This document shows positions 32,199 through 40,262 of a stretch of 43,177 nt of DNA, one piece after another. Both the position numbers and the translations under genes were made by a program. The notes beneath the pieces were generated by a model. The model saw only the letters and a list, made by a program, of their open reading frames with translations, ran no database searches and was not told where the DNA came from. The DNA lies in assembly GCA_021199305.1 (NCBI GenBank), contig JAJQIH010000042.1, positions 1-43,177 on the forward strand, in the 5' to 3' direction. Each line of letters opens with the position of its first letter. Position 1 is the stretch's first letter. The DNA comes from Ruminococcus sp. GTDB lineage: Bacteria; Bacillota; Clostridia; Oscillospirales; Ruminococcaceae.

Positions 32199-32208
32199 GA
32201 GTTACATT
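32186..32208. promoter_or_regulatory. Operator 2, ATGTAA-N9-TTACAT
   Basis: Arms AATGTAA (32186-32192) and TTACATT (32202-32208) with a 9-nt centre, centred 36 bp from operator 1. It encloses the -35 of the minus-strand promoter and overlaps the -35 of the divergent Rrf2 promoter by one base, so it can regulate both. Confidence 0.78.
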
Positions 32209-32236
32209 TGATTTTTTCAGAAAAATCTGCTATACT
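32208..32236 (+). promoter_or_regulatory. Promoter of the Rrf2 gene
   Basis: TTGATT (32208-32213) and TATACT (32231-32236), 17-nt spacer. Its -35 touches operator 2, suggesting autoregulation. Confidence 0.7.
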
Positions 32237-32276
32237 GTTCTGTACAAACACTATACAGCGGAAAGAGGGCGATTAT

Positions 32277-32752
32277 ATGCGGATAAGCAAACGGTTTCCA
32301 TTGGCGGTACATTCGTTGTTGTTCGTAGCGGTTTTATCTCCTGAAAGCGTGTAACAAGCGCTCTTGTTGCGGAAAGCACACGTTCTAATCCAGTCACAGT
32401 CAGAAATATTTTTCTCAATCTTTCAGATAGCGGACTGCTGATAGCCTCGGCAGGGAAAAACGGCGGCGTACACTTAGCAAGAGAACCAAAAGATATAACT
32501 CTGTGGGATATTTATGAATCTGTTGAGCTCAAAGACGTAAATAAGATTTTTAATATGTACGAGGGAAGCGACACCTGTCCGGTAGGTAAAAATTTCTATC
32601 AGATTCTGCACCCTCACATGGTAGCGGCTTCAAACGGTATGAAGGCGGAAATGGAAAAGGTAACCCTGGAAACGCTAATGTCTGAGCTAAAAGAGATGCT
32701 TAAAACTTCGCCGTTGGAAACCTGTCAGGCAAAATCTTTAAAGCAACAATAG
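32277..32752 (+). pseudogene. Rrf2-family repressor, frameshifted
   Basis: The first 25 codons (MRISKRFPLAVHSLLFVAVL...) match the start of Rrf2-family winged-helix regulators and then hit a stop at 32352. From 32351 the next frame continues with the recognition-helix region VTSALVAESTRSNPVTVRNI, the wing SAGKNGGVHLA, and a C-terminal half to 32752 with the typical DTCPVG. Dropping one of two GT units at 32349-32352 restores a 157-residue protein, so the lesion is a 2-nt duplication. Only one Cys lies in the usual cluster region, so it is closer to YwnA-like than to cluster-binding IscR/NsrR proteins. It is divergent from the sirtuin operon across the shared operators and is its likely regulator. 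A sequencing error cannot be excluded. Confidence 0.82.
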
Positions 32753-32824
32753 AATACAGGAGAAAAATCTTAGGGGCGGCAGCAAACAGATCTGTGATTG
32801 TGGTACAAAAAGGAAGGTAATGCT

Positions 32825-33523
32825 ATGCTACAAATCAAAGATATTCACAAACAATACAAAACCGGAGATATAATTCAAAACGCATTAGACGGAGTTTCGC
32901 TCAGCTTCAGAGAAAGCGAATTTGTCGCAATTCTTGGCTCAAGCGGTTCTGGAAAAACAACGCTTTTAAATATAATCGGTGGTTTGGACCGTTACGACAG
33001 CGGCGACCTTATCATCGACGGCGTTTCAACCAAAAAATACAAGGACAGAGACTGGGATACTTACCGAAACCATTCTATTGGATTTGTATTCCAAAGCTAT
33101 AACCTTATCACACACCAATCGGTGCTTGCAAACGTTGAGCTTGCACTGACTCTTTCGGGAGTTTCAAGAGCAAAGCGAAAGGAACACGCCGCTCAGATGC
33201 TTGAAAAGGTAGGACTTGGCGATCAGCTTCACAAAAAGCCAAACCAGCTTTCAGGCGGTCAGATGCAGCGAGTAGCCATTGCAAGAGCATTGGCGAACAA
33301 CCCTAAAATTTTGCTTGCTGATGAGCCGACTGGTGCGCTTGATACCAACACAGGCATTCAGGTGATGGAGCTGTTAAAAGAGGTTGCAAAAGACCGACTG
33401 GTTGTAATGGTAACTCACAATCCCGATCTGGCGCAGCAGTACGCTACCCGTATTGTAAGACTACAGGACGGTCAGCTGATTTCTGATTCAAATCCGCTTT
33501 CCGAACAGGAAGGAGGGGAATAG
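32825..33523 (+). CDS. MacB/LolD-type ABC transporter ATPase
   Basis: A 232-residue ATPase subunit. Walker A GSSGSGKT is at 38-45, the Q-loop in GFVFQSYNLI, the signature LSGGQ at 142-146, Walker B with LLADEP (Asp166, Glu167) and the H-loop in MVTHNPDLA. The sequence belongs to the MacB/LolD/FtsE group, which works with FtsX-fold permeases that move without transporting through the membrane. AGGAAGG at 32811-32817 sets ATG 32825. The permease follows two bases after the stop. No separate promoter is evident; it may be read through from the Rrf2 gene 72 bases upstream. Confidence 0.93.
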   Translation: MLQIKDIHKQYKTGDIIQNALDGVSLSFRESEFVAILGSSGSGKTTLLNIIGGLDRYDSGDLIIDGVSTKKYKDRDWDTYRNHSIGFVFQSYNLITHQSVLANVELALTLSGVSRAKRKEHAAQMLEKVGLGDQLHKKPNQLSGGQMQRVAIARALANNPKILLADEPTGALDTNTGIQVMELLKEVAKDRLVVMVTHNPDLAQQYATRIVRLQDGQLISDSNPLSEQEGGE

Positions 33524-33525
33524 AG

Positions 33526-36435
33526 ATGCCAAAAAATAAGAAAAAGCACTCCTCAATGTCCTTCCTGACAGCGCTTGGACTTTCAGCCAACAATCTGCGA
33601 ACCAAAAAGGGAAGAACTATTATGACTTCCTTTGCGGGAAGCATTGGTATTATTGGTATTGCGCTGATTCTTGCGCTTTCAAGCGGCGTTAATGAATACA
33701 TTCAGTCGATTGAAGAGGATACGCTTTCTGAGTACCCACTACAGATTACAAATTCTGAGTTTGACCTTACATCGCTGATGGCGGCAATGTCCTCAACTGT
33801 TGGAGATTCAGGTTCAGACGATGCTGAAATTTCAGTAACCGAAATCGTGTCTACACTATTTTCCGAGATGAATTCAAACGACCTTGCTTCCTTAAAAGAG
33901 TATATAGACAGCGGCGAAAGCGACCTTGAAAGCTATTCCACCGCCGTTGAGTATGTCTACGACCTGGAGCCTGAAATTTATCTTGCGTCAGACGATTCAG
34001 TTCGCAAGGTCAACCCCAACACAACTTTAAGCTCTGTCAGCGGAAATTCTATGCTGACAACTATGATGTCATCTTATGGTATCACTTCGTTTTACGCAAT
34101 GCCAGACAGCGAAGCGCTTTATAAGAACAAATATGAGGTAAAGGCTGGACGCTGGCCGAAAAACTACAATGAGTGCGTGCTTGTGCTTACATCTGACGGA
34201 AGTATAAGCGACTATATGCTTTACGCTTTAGGTTTAAGAGATTATTCAGAGCTTGAAGCCATACTGAACAATTATTTAAACGAAGAAAGTACGACCTCGT
34301 ACCAGAACAGCGACAGCTATTCTTATGAAGACGTTCTCGGCACAACCTACAAGGTAGTCTGCGCCGCAGATTATTACGCTTACGACAGTGAGTATGACGT
34401 CTGGGTTGATAAAACTGAAAACACAGATTATTTAAACGAGCTGGTTGAAAACGGCGAGGACCTGACGATTGTCGGCGTCGTTCAGCCGACAGAGGACTCT
34501 GCTTCAACGCTTTCGACTGGTATCAATTATTCCTCCTCGCTGATTACTCATATGGCGGAGCTTTCAGCAAAAAGCGATGTCGTAAAGGCACAGCTTGCAA
34601 CGCCCGACGTAAATATTTTTACAGGAGAAGCGTTTGGCGAGAGCGACAACAGCTTTAGCCTGGATTCGCTGTTCTCGTTAGACGAAGAAGCGCTTGCAGA
34701 ATTGTTCGACTTCGATTCGTTGAGCATAGATTCATCAGAGCTTGATATGTCCTCGCTTAGCATTGATACAGACTCTCTTCTTTCAGGGCTGGATACAGCA
34801 GACCTGTCGATTGACACCGACTTTTTAGAGGACTATCTGTCTGATTACGAGATAGATACAAGTTCGCTTGACCTTTCAGAAATGGATTCAATTTCAATAG
34901 ACCTCTCCGAGCTTGATTTAAGCGGAGTTCTTGACAGTATCACCGCAGATATTTCCGAAGACGCAGTTTCCACACTGCTCAACAATCTGCTTGCTGGCTA
35001 TCAATCCTATTCTGAAACCGTTGGCATTTCATACACCGATTTGAGCGAGGATTTTTCCAATTATTTACAAAGCGATGAAGCACAACAAATTATCGTCGAT
35101 TTTCTGAGCAGTCATATTTCAGTCGGAGATTTTTCTGTTTCCCCTGAAGGGTTATCCGATGCGATAGCTTCGGTAATTCCCGAGGACGAGGAAATAACCT
35201 CAGCAGATATCGAAAAGGTTACTGCCGCTGTGACGGCATATATAAATGAGAATGCTGAAATTTCTGTCAATATAAGCGATGAAGATTTAGCGACCCTTTC
35301 ATCTGCTCTCGTTTCTGGATATTCAGCATCTGCTACAATAGATTTAAACGCAATAAGCGAGAGCTTCAGCGATTATCTCAGCTCAGATGCCGCTATGCAA
35401 ATTCTATCGGACGGTCTTGCTGAAATGCTTGACTGGGATTCATTGCAAAGCCAGCTTAATTCAGCGGTTGAAAGCTATTTGCAGGAAATGATGTCTTCGG
35501 TAGTTTCGTCTTATATTGATGCCGTTGAAGCACAGCTTTTAAGCCTTACGGAACAAATGCAAGCGGAGCTTACATCAGCTCTCACCACAGAAATTTCCAC
35601 ACAGATTGACAGCATTATGGAATCGTCGGTCGACGACCTGATGAGCCAGATTTCAGAGCAGCTGTCGACCGAAATGGAGTCTTTATTTGAAAGCTCAATA
35701 AGCAATTTGCTGACGGCTGACAGTAGCTCGATACTTGAAGCCTTCGGACTTGAGATGGACGCTGACGAGCTGTCCGAACTGCTTCTGTCTATGAGCAATT
35801 CATCAAGCACAGATTACGAAAGCAATCTTGAAACGCTGGGGTATATAGATTTTGACACGCCAACAGAGATTGACATTTATCCTATAGACTTTGAAGCTAA
35901 GGACAGGATAGTAGAAATATTGGACGACTACAACAATCAGATGGAGGAATCGGGAGAAACAGAAAAGGTTATCACCTATACCGATTTAGTTGGCACAATG
36001 ATGTCGTCTGTAACAACTATTATCAATGTTGTCACTTATGTTCTTATTGCTTTTGTAGCGATTTCGCTTGTCGTTTCGTGCATTATGATTTCCATTATTA
36101 CGCAAATTTCCGTAATGGAGCGAACCAAGGAGATTGGTATTCTGCGAGCAATTGGCGCTTCAAAGCGAAATATCTCAGAGGTGTTTAACGCTGAAACCTT
36201 TATTATCGGAATAAGCTCAGGACTTATCGGAGTTGTAATTTCAAAGCTTTTGATTATACCGATAAATGTGTTGATTCATTGGCTTGCTGGTTCGACAAAC
36301 GTCAATGCAGTTTTACCCTGGAGCTACGCTTTTATTCTGGTAATTATCAGCGTTGTAATTACAGTTCTGAGCGGACTTCTCCCTGCGAGAAAGGCTGCAA
36401 AAATGAACCCTGTTACAGCATTGCGAACCGAGTAA
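33526..36435 (+). CDS. FtsX/MacB-type permease with giant acidic extracellular domain
   Basis: A 969-residue membrane protein. One helix lies near the N-terminus (about 31-52), and three at the C-terminus (about 830-858, 882-908 and 925-950), ending in the conserved LPARKAAKMNPVTALRTE. This is the MacB/FtsX topology, but the extracellular part is about 775 residues instead of the usual 200-250. Residues about 375-480 are rich in Ser, Asp and Leu with repeating SIDTDSL/DLSELDLS units, and about 640-740 look like a long helical or coiled-coil segment. The protein is strongly acidic. The ATPase is the gene before it. It may export a lipid or peptide or transmit force to the cell wall; function is unknown. 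Confidence 0.85.
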   Translation: MPKNKKKHSSMSFLTALGLSANNLRTKKGRTIMTSFAGSIGIIGIALILALSSGVNEYIQSIEEDTLSEYPLQITNSEFDLTSLMAAMSSTVGDSGSDDAEISVTEIVSTLFSEMNSNDLASLKEYIDSGESDLESYSTAVEYVYDLEPEIYLASDDSVRKVNPNTTLSSVSGNSMLTTMMSSYGITSFYAMPDSEALYKNKYEVKAGRWPKNYNECVLVLTSDGSISDYMLYALGLRDYSELEAILNNYLNEESTTSYQNSDSYSYEDVLGTTYKVVCAADYYAYDSEYDVWVDKTENTDYLNELVENGEDLTIVGVVQPTEDSASTLSTGINYSSSLITHMAELSAKSDVVKAQLATPDVNIFTGEAFGESDNSFSLDSLFSLDEEALAELFDFDSLSIDSSELDMSSLSIDTDSLLSGLDTADLSIDTDFLEDYLSDYEIDTSSLDLSEMDSISIDLSELDLSGVLDSITADISEDAVSTLLNNLLAGYQSYSETVGISYTDLSEDFSNYLQSDEAQQIIVDFLSSHISVGDFSVSPEGLSDAIASVIPEDEEITSADIEKVTAAVTAYINENAEISVNISDEDLATLSSALVSGYSASATIDLNAISESFSDYLSSDAAMQILSDGLAEMLDWDSLQSQLNSAVESYLQEMMSSVVSSYIDAVEAQLLSLTEQMQAELTSALTTEISTQIDSIMESSVDDLMSQISEQLSTEMESLFESSISNLLTADSSSILEAFGLEMDADELSELLLSMSNSSSTDYESNLETLGYIDFDTPTEIDIYPIDFEAKDRIVEILDDYNNQMEESGETEKVITYTDLVGTMMSSVTTIINVVTYVLIAFVAISLVVSCIMISIITQISVMERTKEIGILRAIGASKRNISEVFNAETFIIGISSGLIGVVISKLLIIPINVLIHWLAGSTNVNAVLPWSYAFILVIISVVITVLSGLLPARKAAKMNPVTALRTE

Positions 36436-36453
36436 AATTTCTTTAAAACCAAC

Positions 36454-36486
36454 ACCCCCGCAAACGCTTATCTCGTCTGCGGGGGT
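36454..36486. terminator. Terminator between the permease gene and ispD
   Basis: ACCCCCGCA (36454-36462) pairs perfectly with TGCGGGGGT (36478-36486). The genes converge, and neither side has a long T run, but the GC-rich stem probably serves both. Confidence 0.65.
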
Positions 36487-36503
36487 TAAATCTGCCTGTA
36501 TTT

Positions 36504-37223
36504 TTACTTATCCGATTCAGTCTTACCTCTTTGCCACTTGACATATCCTTCAGCAAACGCTATATCGCTTTGGTAGGTAAGCTTTATGTTTGCCACGTCA
36601 CCCAAAACTGTATAAACCTTTTCGCCAGCAAGCGTAAATAGTCGGGTGCAGTCTGTAGCAAGCTCCTTTTGCTCTTGCGTGAGGGAATTGTAAATCTCCT
36701 CAAATCTTAAAGCTTTAAAGGTCTGCGGAGTTTGTACCTGCTGCATTTTGCTTCTGTCAAAAATTTCTTCTACCTGAGCCCCACCCATAACAATAGTGTC
36801 TGTTGCTGGTATTGCCGTCGTGCAGGGGCCCAGAGATGCACAAACCTCAAGGTTTTCTTCGATTATTCTCTTTGTGACAAACGGCCGAACGCTGTCGTGT
36901 GTAAGAAGTATAGTCGATTCGTCAAGCTCTCCTTGCTCACGCAGAAAGTCTATGGCTTTTAAAATCGTGTCGTTGCGGGTCTTTCCGCCCGAAATTACCG
37001 TAGCGCCCGAAATTTTGTACTCTTTAAGCAACTCAGTTGTATATTTCACATAGTCAATTGGCGTCAGCACTAAAATCCTGTCGAACTCGCAAGCTGTAAA
37101 CTGCCTTAGCGTGTGAATTATAATAGGCTCGCCGCCAATTTTTATATACTGCTTTGGAAGGCTAGCTCCCATTCTGCTGCCGCTTCCACCTGCGGCAATA
37201 ACCGCCACTCTGTTGTTTTTCAA
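36504..37223 (-). CDS. ispD: 2-C-methyl-D-erythritol 4-phosphate cytidylyltransferase
   Basis: A 239-residue nucleotidyltransferase of the non-mevalonate isoprenoid pathway. The CTP-binding loop AVIAAGGSGSRMGASLPKQY at the N-terminus, THDSVRPFVT near the middle and QTPQTFKA later are diagnostic. I choose TTG 37223 because GGAAG precedes it by eight bases; a GTG at 37232 is in frame but overlaps that site. The same fold includes TarI, the ribitol-5-phosphate cytidylyltransferase, which is often about 235 residues long; with no TarJ-like gene next to it, IspD is the better guess but not certain. It stands alone, convergent with the permease gene. Confidence 0.82.
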   Translation of the reverse strand: MKNNRVAVIAAGGSGSRMGASLPKQYIKIGGEPIIIHTLRQFTACEFDRILVLTPIDYVKYTTELLKEYKISGATVISGGKTRNDTILKAIDFLREQGELDESTILLTHDSVRPFVTKRIIEENLEVCASLGPCTTAIPATDTIVMGGAQVEEIFDRSKMQQVQTPQTFKALRFEEIYNSLTQEQKELATDCTRLFTLAGEKVYTVLGDVANIKLTYQSDIAFAEGYVKWQRGKTESDK

Positions 37224-37267
37224 GAATATCACTTCCGTATTTAAGCTTTGTCGAAACTTCTGCCTTA

Positions 37268-37297
37268 ATTATACAATAGCGACATTATCTTTGTCAA
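37268..37297 (-). promoter_or_regulatory. Promoter of ispD
   Basis: On the minus strand TTGACA (37292-37297) and TATAAT (37268-37273), 18-nt spacer, both consensus. Confidence 0.78.
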
Positions 37298-37338
37298 ATA
37301 CTACTCAAACTTTTTACAATATTTTTTGCAAGTAATAG

Positions 37339-37367
37339 TTGACAAAATTATTTTCAAGTGATATACT
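37339..37367 (+). promoter_or_regulatory. Promoter of the aquaporin gene
   Basis: TTGACA (37339-37344) and TATACT (37362-37367), 17-nt spacer, immediately followed by an inverted repeat. Confidence 0.8.
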
Positions 37368-37368
37368 A

Positions 37369-37391
37369 TTTTTGTGAGAATATCACAAAAA
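37369..37391 (+). promoter_or_regulatory. Inverted repeat at the aquaporin transcription start
   Basis: TTTTTGTGA (37369-37377) and TCACAAAAA (37383-37391) form a perfect 9-bp inverted repeat around GAATA, at the expected start site. It may be an operator or a 5' hairpin. A second small repeat, GGGG-AATTA-CCCC, follows at about 37397-37409. Confidence 0.6.
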
Positions 37392-37433
37392 TCTACGGGG
37401 AATTACCCCAATATACTACCAGGAGGGCATATT

Positions 37434-38117
37434 ATGGAAAGATTTAAAAAGTACCTTGCCGAATTTATTGGTACCTGCGTTTTGGTAACATTTGGCTGCG
37501 GAACGGCAGTAGCAGTCGGCTGTTCAAGCGAGAATGGCAGTGGTTATATTTTAACTGCTCTTGCATTCGGACTTGTAATTGTTGCAATGGCTTATAGCAT
37601 CGGAAACATTTCGGGCTGTCATATCAACCCTGCTGTTTCACTGGCAATGCTTATAAGAGGTAAGCTTTCAGTTACTGACTTTATCGGCTACATTATTGCA
37701 CAATGTGCAGGCTCAGCACTCGGCTGTGTAATTTTAGGCATCGTTTTCGGCTTTGATTGCAGCTTTGGCGCAAATCAGGTTCAGACGGCGACATGGGAAC
37801 GCGGAAATGCTGGTCTGGCATTGGTTGTTGAAATTGTGCTGACGTTTGTATTTGTAATTGCTGTTGTTGGCGTTACAAGCAAAACTGAAAACACAGCAGT
37901 AACCGGTATTGTAATCGGCTTGACATTAACGCTTGTACATATTCTTGGAATTGCCCTCACGGGAACTTCAGTTAACCCTGCAAGAAGCTTGATGCCTGCA
38001 ATTTTTGCTGGTGGAGATGCTCTTTCACAGCTTTGGGTATTCATAGTTGGACCACTCGTTGGTGGAGCGCTTGCAGCTTTAGTTTATATGTTCCTTGAGC
38101 ATAAAAAGGCTAAGTAA
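37434..38117 (+). CDS. aqpZ: AqpZ-type water channel
   Basis: A 227-residue six-helix aquaporin. The two pore motifs are NPA at 65-67 and at 181-183. The aromatic/arginine filter by alignment is Phe45, His169, Thr178 and Arg184, the combination of water-selective AqpZ; glycerol facilitators have small residues in place of Phe and His. This separates it from GlpF. AGGAGG at 37421-37426 sets the ATG; a longer in-frame reading begins inside the inverted repeat and is unlikely. It has its own promoter and terminator and no glycerol genes beside it, which agrees with a role in water balance. Confidence 0.88.
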   Translation: MERFKKYLAEFIGTCVLVTFGCGTAVAVGCSSENGSGYILTALAFGLVIVAMAYSIGNISGCHINPAVSLAMLIRGKLSVTDFIGYIIAQCAGSALGCVILGIVFGFDCSFGANQVQTATWERGNAGLALVVEIVLTFVFVIAVVGVTSKTENTAVTGIVIGLTLTLVHILGIALTGTSVNPARSLMPAIFAGGDALSQLWVFIVGPLVGGALAALVYMFLEHKKAK

Positions 38118-38146
38118 TCAGCTAAATAGTCAAGAGTAAAAAAATA

Positions 38147-38175
38147 AACCGCTGGGATTATTCTCAGCGGTTTTT
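38147..38175 (+). terminator. Aquaporin terminator
   Basis: AACCGCTGGG (38147-38156) pairs with CTCAGCGGTT (38163-38172) with one wobble, ending in a T run. Confidence 0.85.
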
Positions 38176-38199
38176 CTTATGCCCTGATTTTTTTCTTTG

Positions 38200-38569
38200 T
38201 CAGCTTATGGATATATCGCCTGAATAGCTGTCAAAGTACGTGTAAAGGCGTGTTACTATACCGTTTTGGTTTGCAGTAATGTGAATTTTGTGAATGCGTT
38301 TAAGTCTTATGAAATTGCTCCCGTCGACCTTCACGTTAAACTTATCAAACAGGTCCTCTCCGCTATAGCCGTAAACCTTAACTGCCTTGTAGCTTGTCGC
38401 CCTGTTTGTATTCACTGAGGCAAAACAGGTTTTCAGGTTCGCCTGATGTAAAACCTGACCCCGCAAGACAAGCTAAATCGTCCTGCTCGGACATAACAAG
38501 CCTGTACAGTCCTATTTTTGCGAGATCCAAAGCGCTCGTGCGAAGTATTCGCCGATTAGAAATTTTCAT
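38200..38569 (-). pseudogene. Small gene of unknown function, apparently frameshifted
   Basis: On the minus strand a strong AGGAGGAG precedes ATG 38569, which begins MKISNRRILRTSALDLAKIGLYRLVMSEQDDLACL and ends at a stop at 38378 after 63 residues. A second frame overlaps it and continues to 38200 with protein-like sequence (AVKVYGYSGEDLFDKFNVKVDGSNFIRL and a beta-rich tail, YTYFDSYSGDISIS) but has no start codon with a ribosome binding site. Joining the two near 38385-38410 would give about 120 residues. I take this as one gene with a frameshift. I do not recognise the product. Alternatives are a real 63-residue protein with unrelated downstream sequence, or a programmed frameshift. Confidence 0.5.
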
Positions 38570-38732
38570 TTCTTTTCTCCTCCTGATTTTGTTCTACTGA
38601 AAAGTTTTCCGGAAATTACCTTTCACTAAAACACTGAAAGAGCGGGATTTTTGTACGTTTGCGTGCAACTGTAACAAAATCTCAAATACTTGTTTACAAA
38701 TTATTAAAATTCAGTGTCCGAAATCACTCTTG

Positions 38733-38761
38733 TTGCAAAATTAAAACGAATGTGGTAAAAT
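38733..38761 (+). promoter_or_regulatory. Promoter of the DUF815 gene
   Basis: TTGCAA (38733-38738) and TAAAAT (38756-38761), 17-nt spacer, 30 bases before the ATG. The rest of 38570-38790 shows no gene. Confidence 0.65.
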
Positions 38762-38790
38762 AGGTAAAATACTTCTGGAGATGACATTTA

Positions 38791-40131
38791 ATGAACCATA
38801 TAACCTCAAAGCTTCTGATTTTCGGAAACTTAGATAAGAACGAACCGCTTCTGAAGCTGTCTGAAATTTTCGCTGACCTTGAAGTGAAAAGTGTCAGCAA
38901 GGACGAAGCAATAAGCCGAATTTACGAGGAGATACGAGAGATTTTAAAAATCGCCACCGATTACGGCTTTGACAAAAATCTTTGGCAAAACTACCTCACA
39001 TTTTTGCTTGTGACAAACGAAAACCCCTTCACTGTTACCTGTGAGAAAACAGGTGCGCAGGAGGGGAGTGTAAATCATTTTGCTATTAACGACTGCAAGC
39101 TTTTTATGCAGCTTTTCAATTACGACTTCAGCAAAATTGAAAACGAGCTGTCTATCGATTGTTTTTCAAGAATTACAAGCTACAAAGCTATCGAGAAAAA
39201 GGAGCTTATGTACAACAAAAACGTGAGCGAAAAGGTAAGAGCGCTAAGCGAGAAGCTTTCCGTTTCCGCCGACGAACAGGAATTTTTTATTCACCTTACC
39301 GATTTCTACAAGGATTACGGCGTTGGAATGTTCGGACTCAACAAGGCGTTCCGACTTAAAAATATTGGCGACTCAATAGAACTAATTCCTATAAATAATA
39401 TGGACAGGGTAGTGCTTGACGACTTGGTAGGCTACGAGCTTCAGAAGCAGCAGCTAGTCGAAAACACGCTTGCATTTGTCGAAAACCGAAAGGCAAACAA
39501 CGTTCTTCTTTACGGCGACAGCGGAACAGGCAAGTCAACCAGCATAAAGGCGATTGTAAACGAGTTTTATCCAAGGGGCCTGAGAATGATTGAAATTTAC
39601 AAGCATCAGTTCAAGGACCTTTCAAACGTAATTGCAATGGTCAAGAACCGAAACTACAAGTTTATAATTTATATGGACGATCTCTCGTTCGAGGAGTTTG
39701 AAATAGAGTACAAGTTCTTAAAGGCGGTAATTGAAGGCGGCGTTGAAACGAAGCCTGATAACATACTGATCTACGCTACCTCAAACAGACGTCACCTTAT
39801 TAAAGAAACCTGGAACGACAGAAATGATATGGAGTCATCAAACGGCATTCACCGCTCTGATACTATCGAGGAAAAGCTGTCGCTTGTAAACCGCTTCGGC
39901 GTAAAGATAAACTACTCGAAGCCGACAAGGCAGGAGTATTTAAACATCGTTCTCGAGCTTGCAAAGCGAAGCGGTATTTCACTTTCCGACGACGAGCTTG
40001 TCAAAGAAGCTAACAAGTGGGAAATAAGCCACGGCGGCATCAGCGGACGAACCGCCCAGCAGTTTATCTATAACCTCTTAAGCAAAGAATTTTCACGTGA
40101 TATAGCTGCGGCGGACTGCTATTGTCTTTGA
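38791..40131 (+). CDS. DUF815-family AAA+ ATPase
   Basis: A 446-residue cytosolic protein of the DUF815 family of AAA+ ATPases, found widely in bacteria without an agreed function. Walker A GDSGTGKS is at 242-249, the Walker B-like [14 protein letters not shown] follows about 50 residues later, [12 protein letters not shown] is the sensor 1 region, and an Arg-rich segment ([21 protein letters not shown]) lies near the C-terminus. The N-terminal 200 residues are helical, with no recognised domain. AGATGA lies just before the ATG. It has its own promoter and terminator and appears to be monocistronic. Loading or remodelling of another protein is inferred only from the fold. Confidence 0.85.
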   Translation: MNHITSKLLIFGNLDKNEPLLKLSEIFADLEVKSVSKDEAISRIYEEIREILKIATDYGFDKNLWQNYLTFLLVTNENPFTVTCEKTGAQEGSVNHFAINDCKLFMQLFNYDFSKIENELSIDCFSRITSYKAIEKKELMYNKNVSEKVRALSEKLSVSADEQEFFIHLTDFYKDYGVGMFGLNKAFRLKNIGDSIELIPINNMDRVVLDDLVGYELQKQQLVENTLAFVENRKANNVLLYGDSGTGKSTSIKAIVNEFYPRGLRMIEIYKHQFKDLSNVIAMVKNRNYKFIIYMDDLSFEEFEIEYKFLKAVIEGGVETKPDNILIYATSNRRHLIKETWNDRNDMESSNGIHRSDTIEEKLSLVNRFGVKINYSKPTRQEYLNIVLELAKRSGISLSDDELVKEANKWEISHGGISGRTAQQFIYNLLSKEFSRDIAAADCYCL

Positions 40132-40138
40132 TTAGAAC

Positions 40139-40178
40139 CTCGTACTGCCTGCTATCTAAGAACTGATTCTGGCATTCT
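40139..40178. repeat. Dispersed repeat, copy 2 (CTCGTACTGCCTGC type)
   Basis: Matches 28253-28292 as described there. It begins eight bases after the DUF815 stop codon and ahead of that gene's terminator. Confidence 0.65.
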
Positions 40179-40213
40179 ATACAACGAACGTGTAAAAAGT
40201 GTACATAAAAAAG

Positions 40214-40240
40214 AAAACCCCGAAAAATCGGGGTTTTCTT
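40214..40240 (+). terminator. Terminator of the DUF815 gene
   Basis: AAAACCCCGA (40214-40223) pairs with TCGGGGTTTT (40228-40237). The A-rich left side would also allow termination from the other direction. Confidence 0.88.
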
Positions 40241-40246
40241 GCTATC

Positions 40247-40262
40247 TGGCGGAGAGGGTGGG
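40247..40262 (-). other. tRNA 3'-end-like fragment
   Basis: On the minus strand these 16 bases read CCCACCCTCTCCGCCA, which looks like the T-stem end, acceptor strand, discriminator and CCA of a serine-type tRNA. The rest of a tRNA is absent, so this may be a chance match or an attachment-site remnant. Confidence 0.35.

Noticed and set aside
37369-37391. CRP/FNR or Rex binding site before the aquaporin gene
   Set aside because: The half-sites look similar, but the spacing is 5 instead of the 6 needed, so only a generic inverted repeat is claimed.
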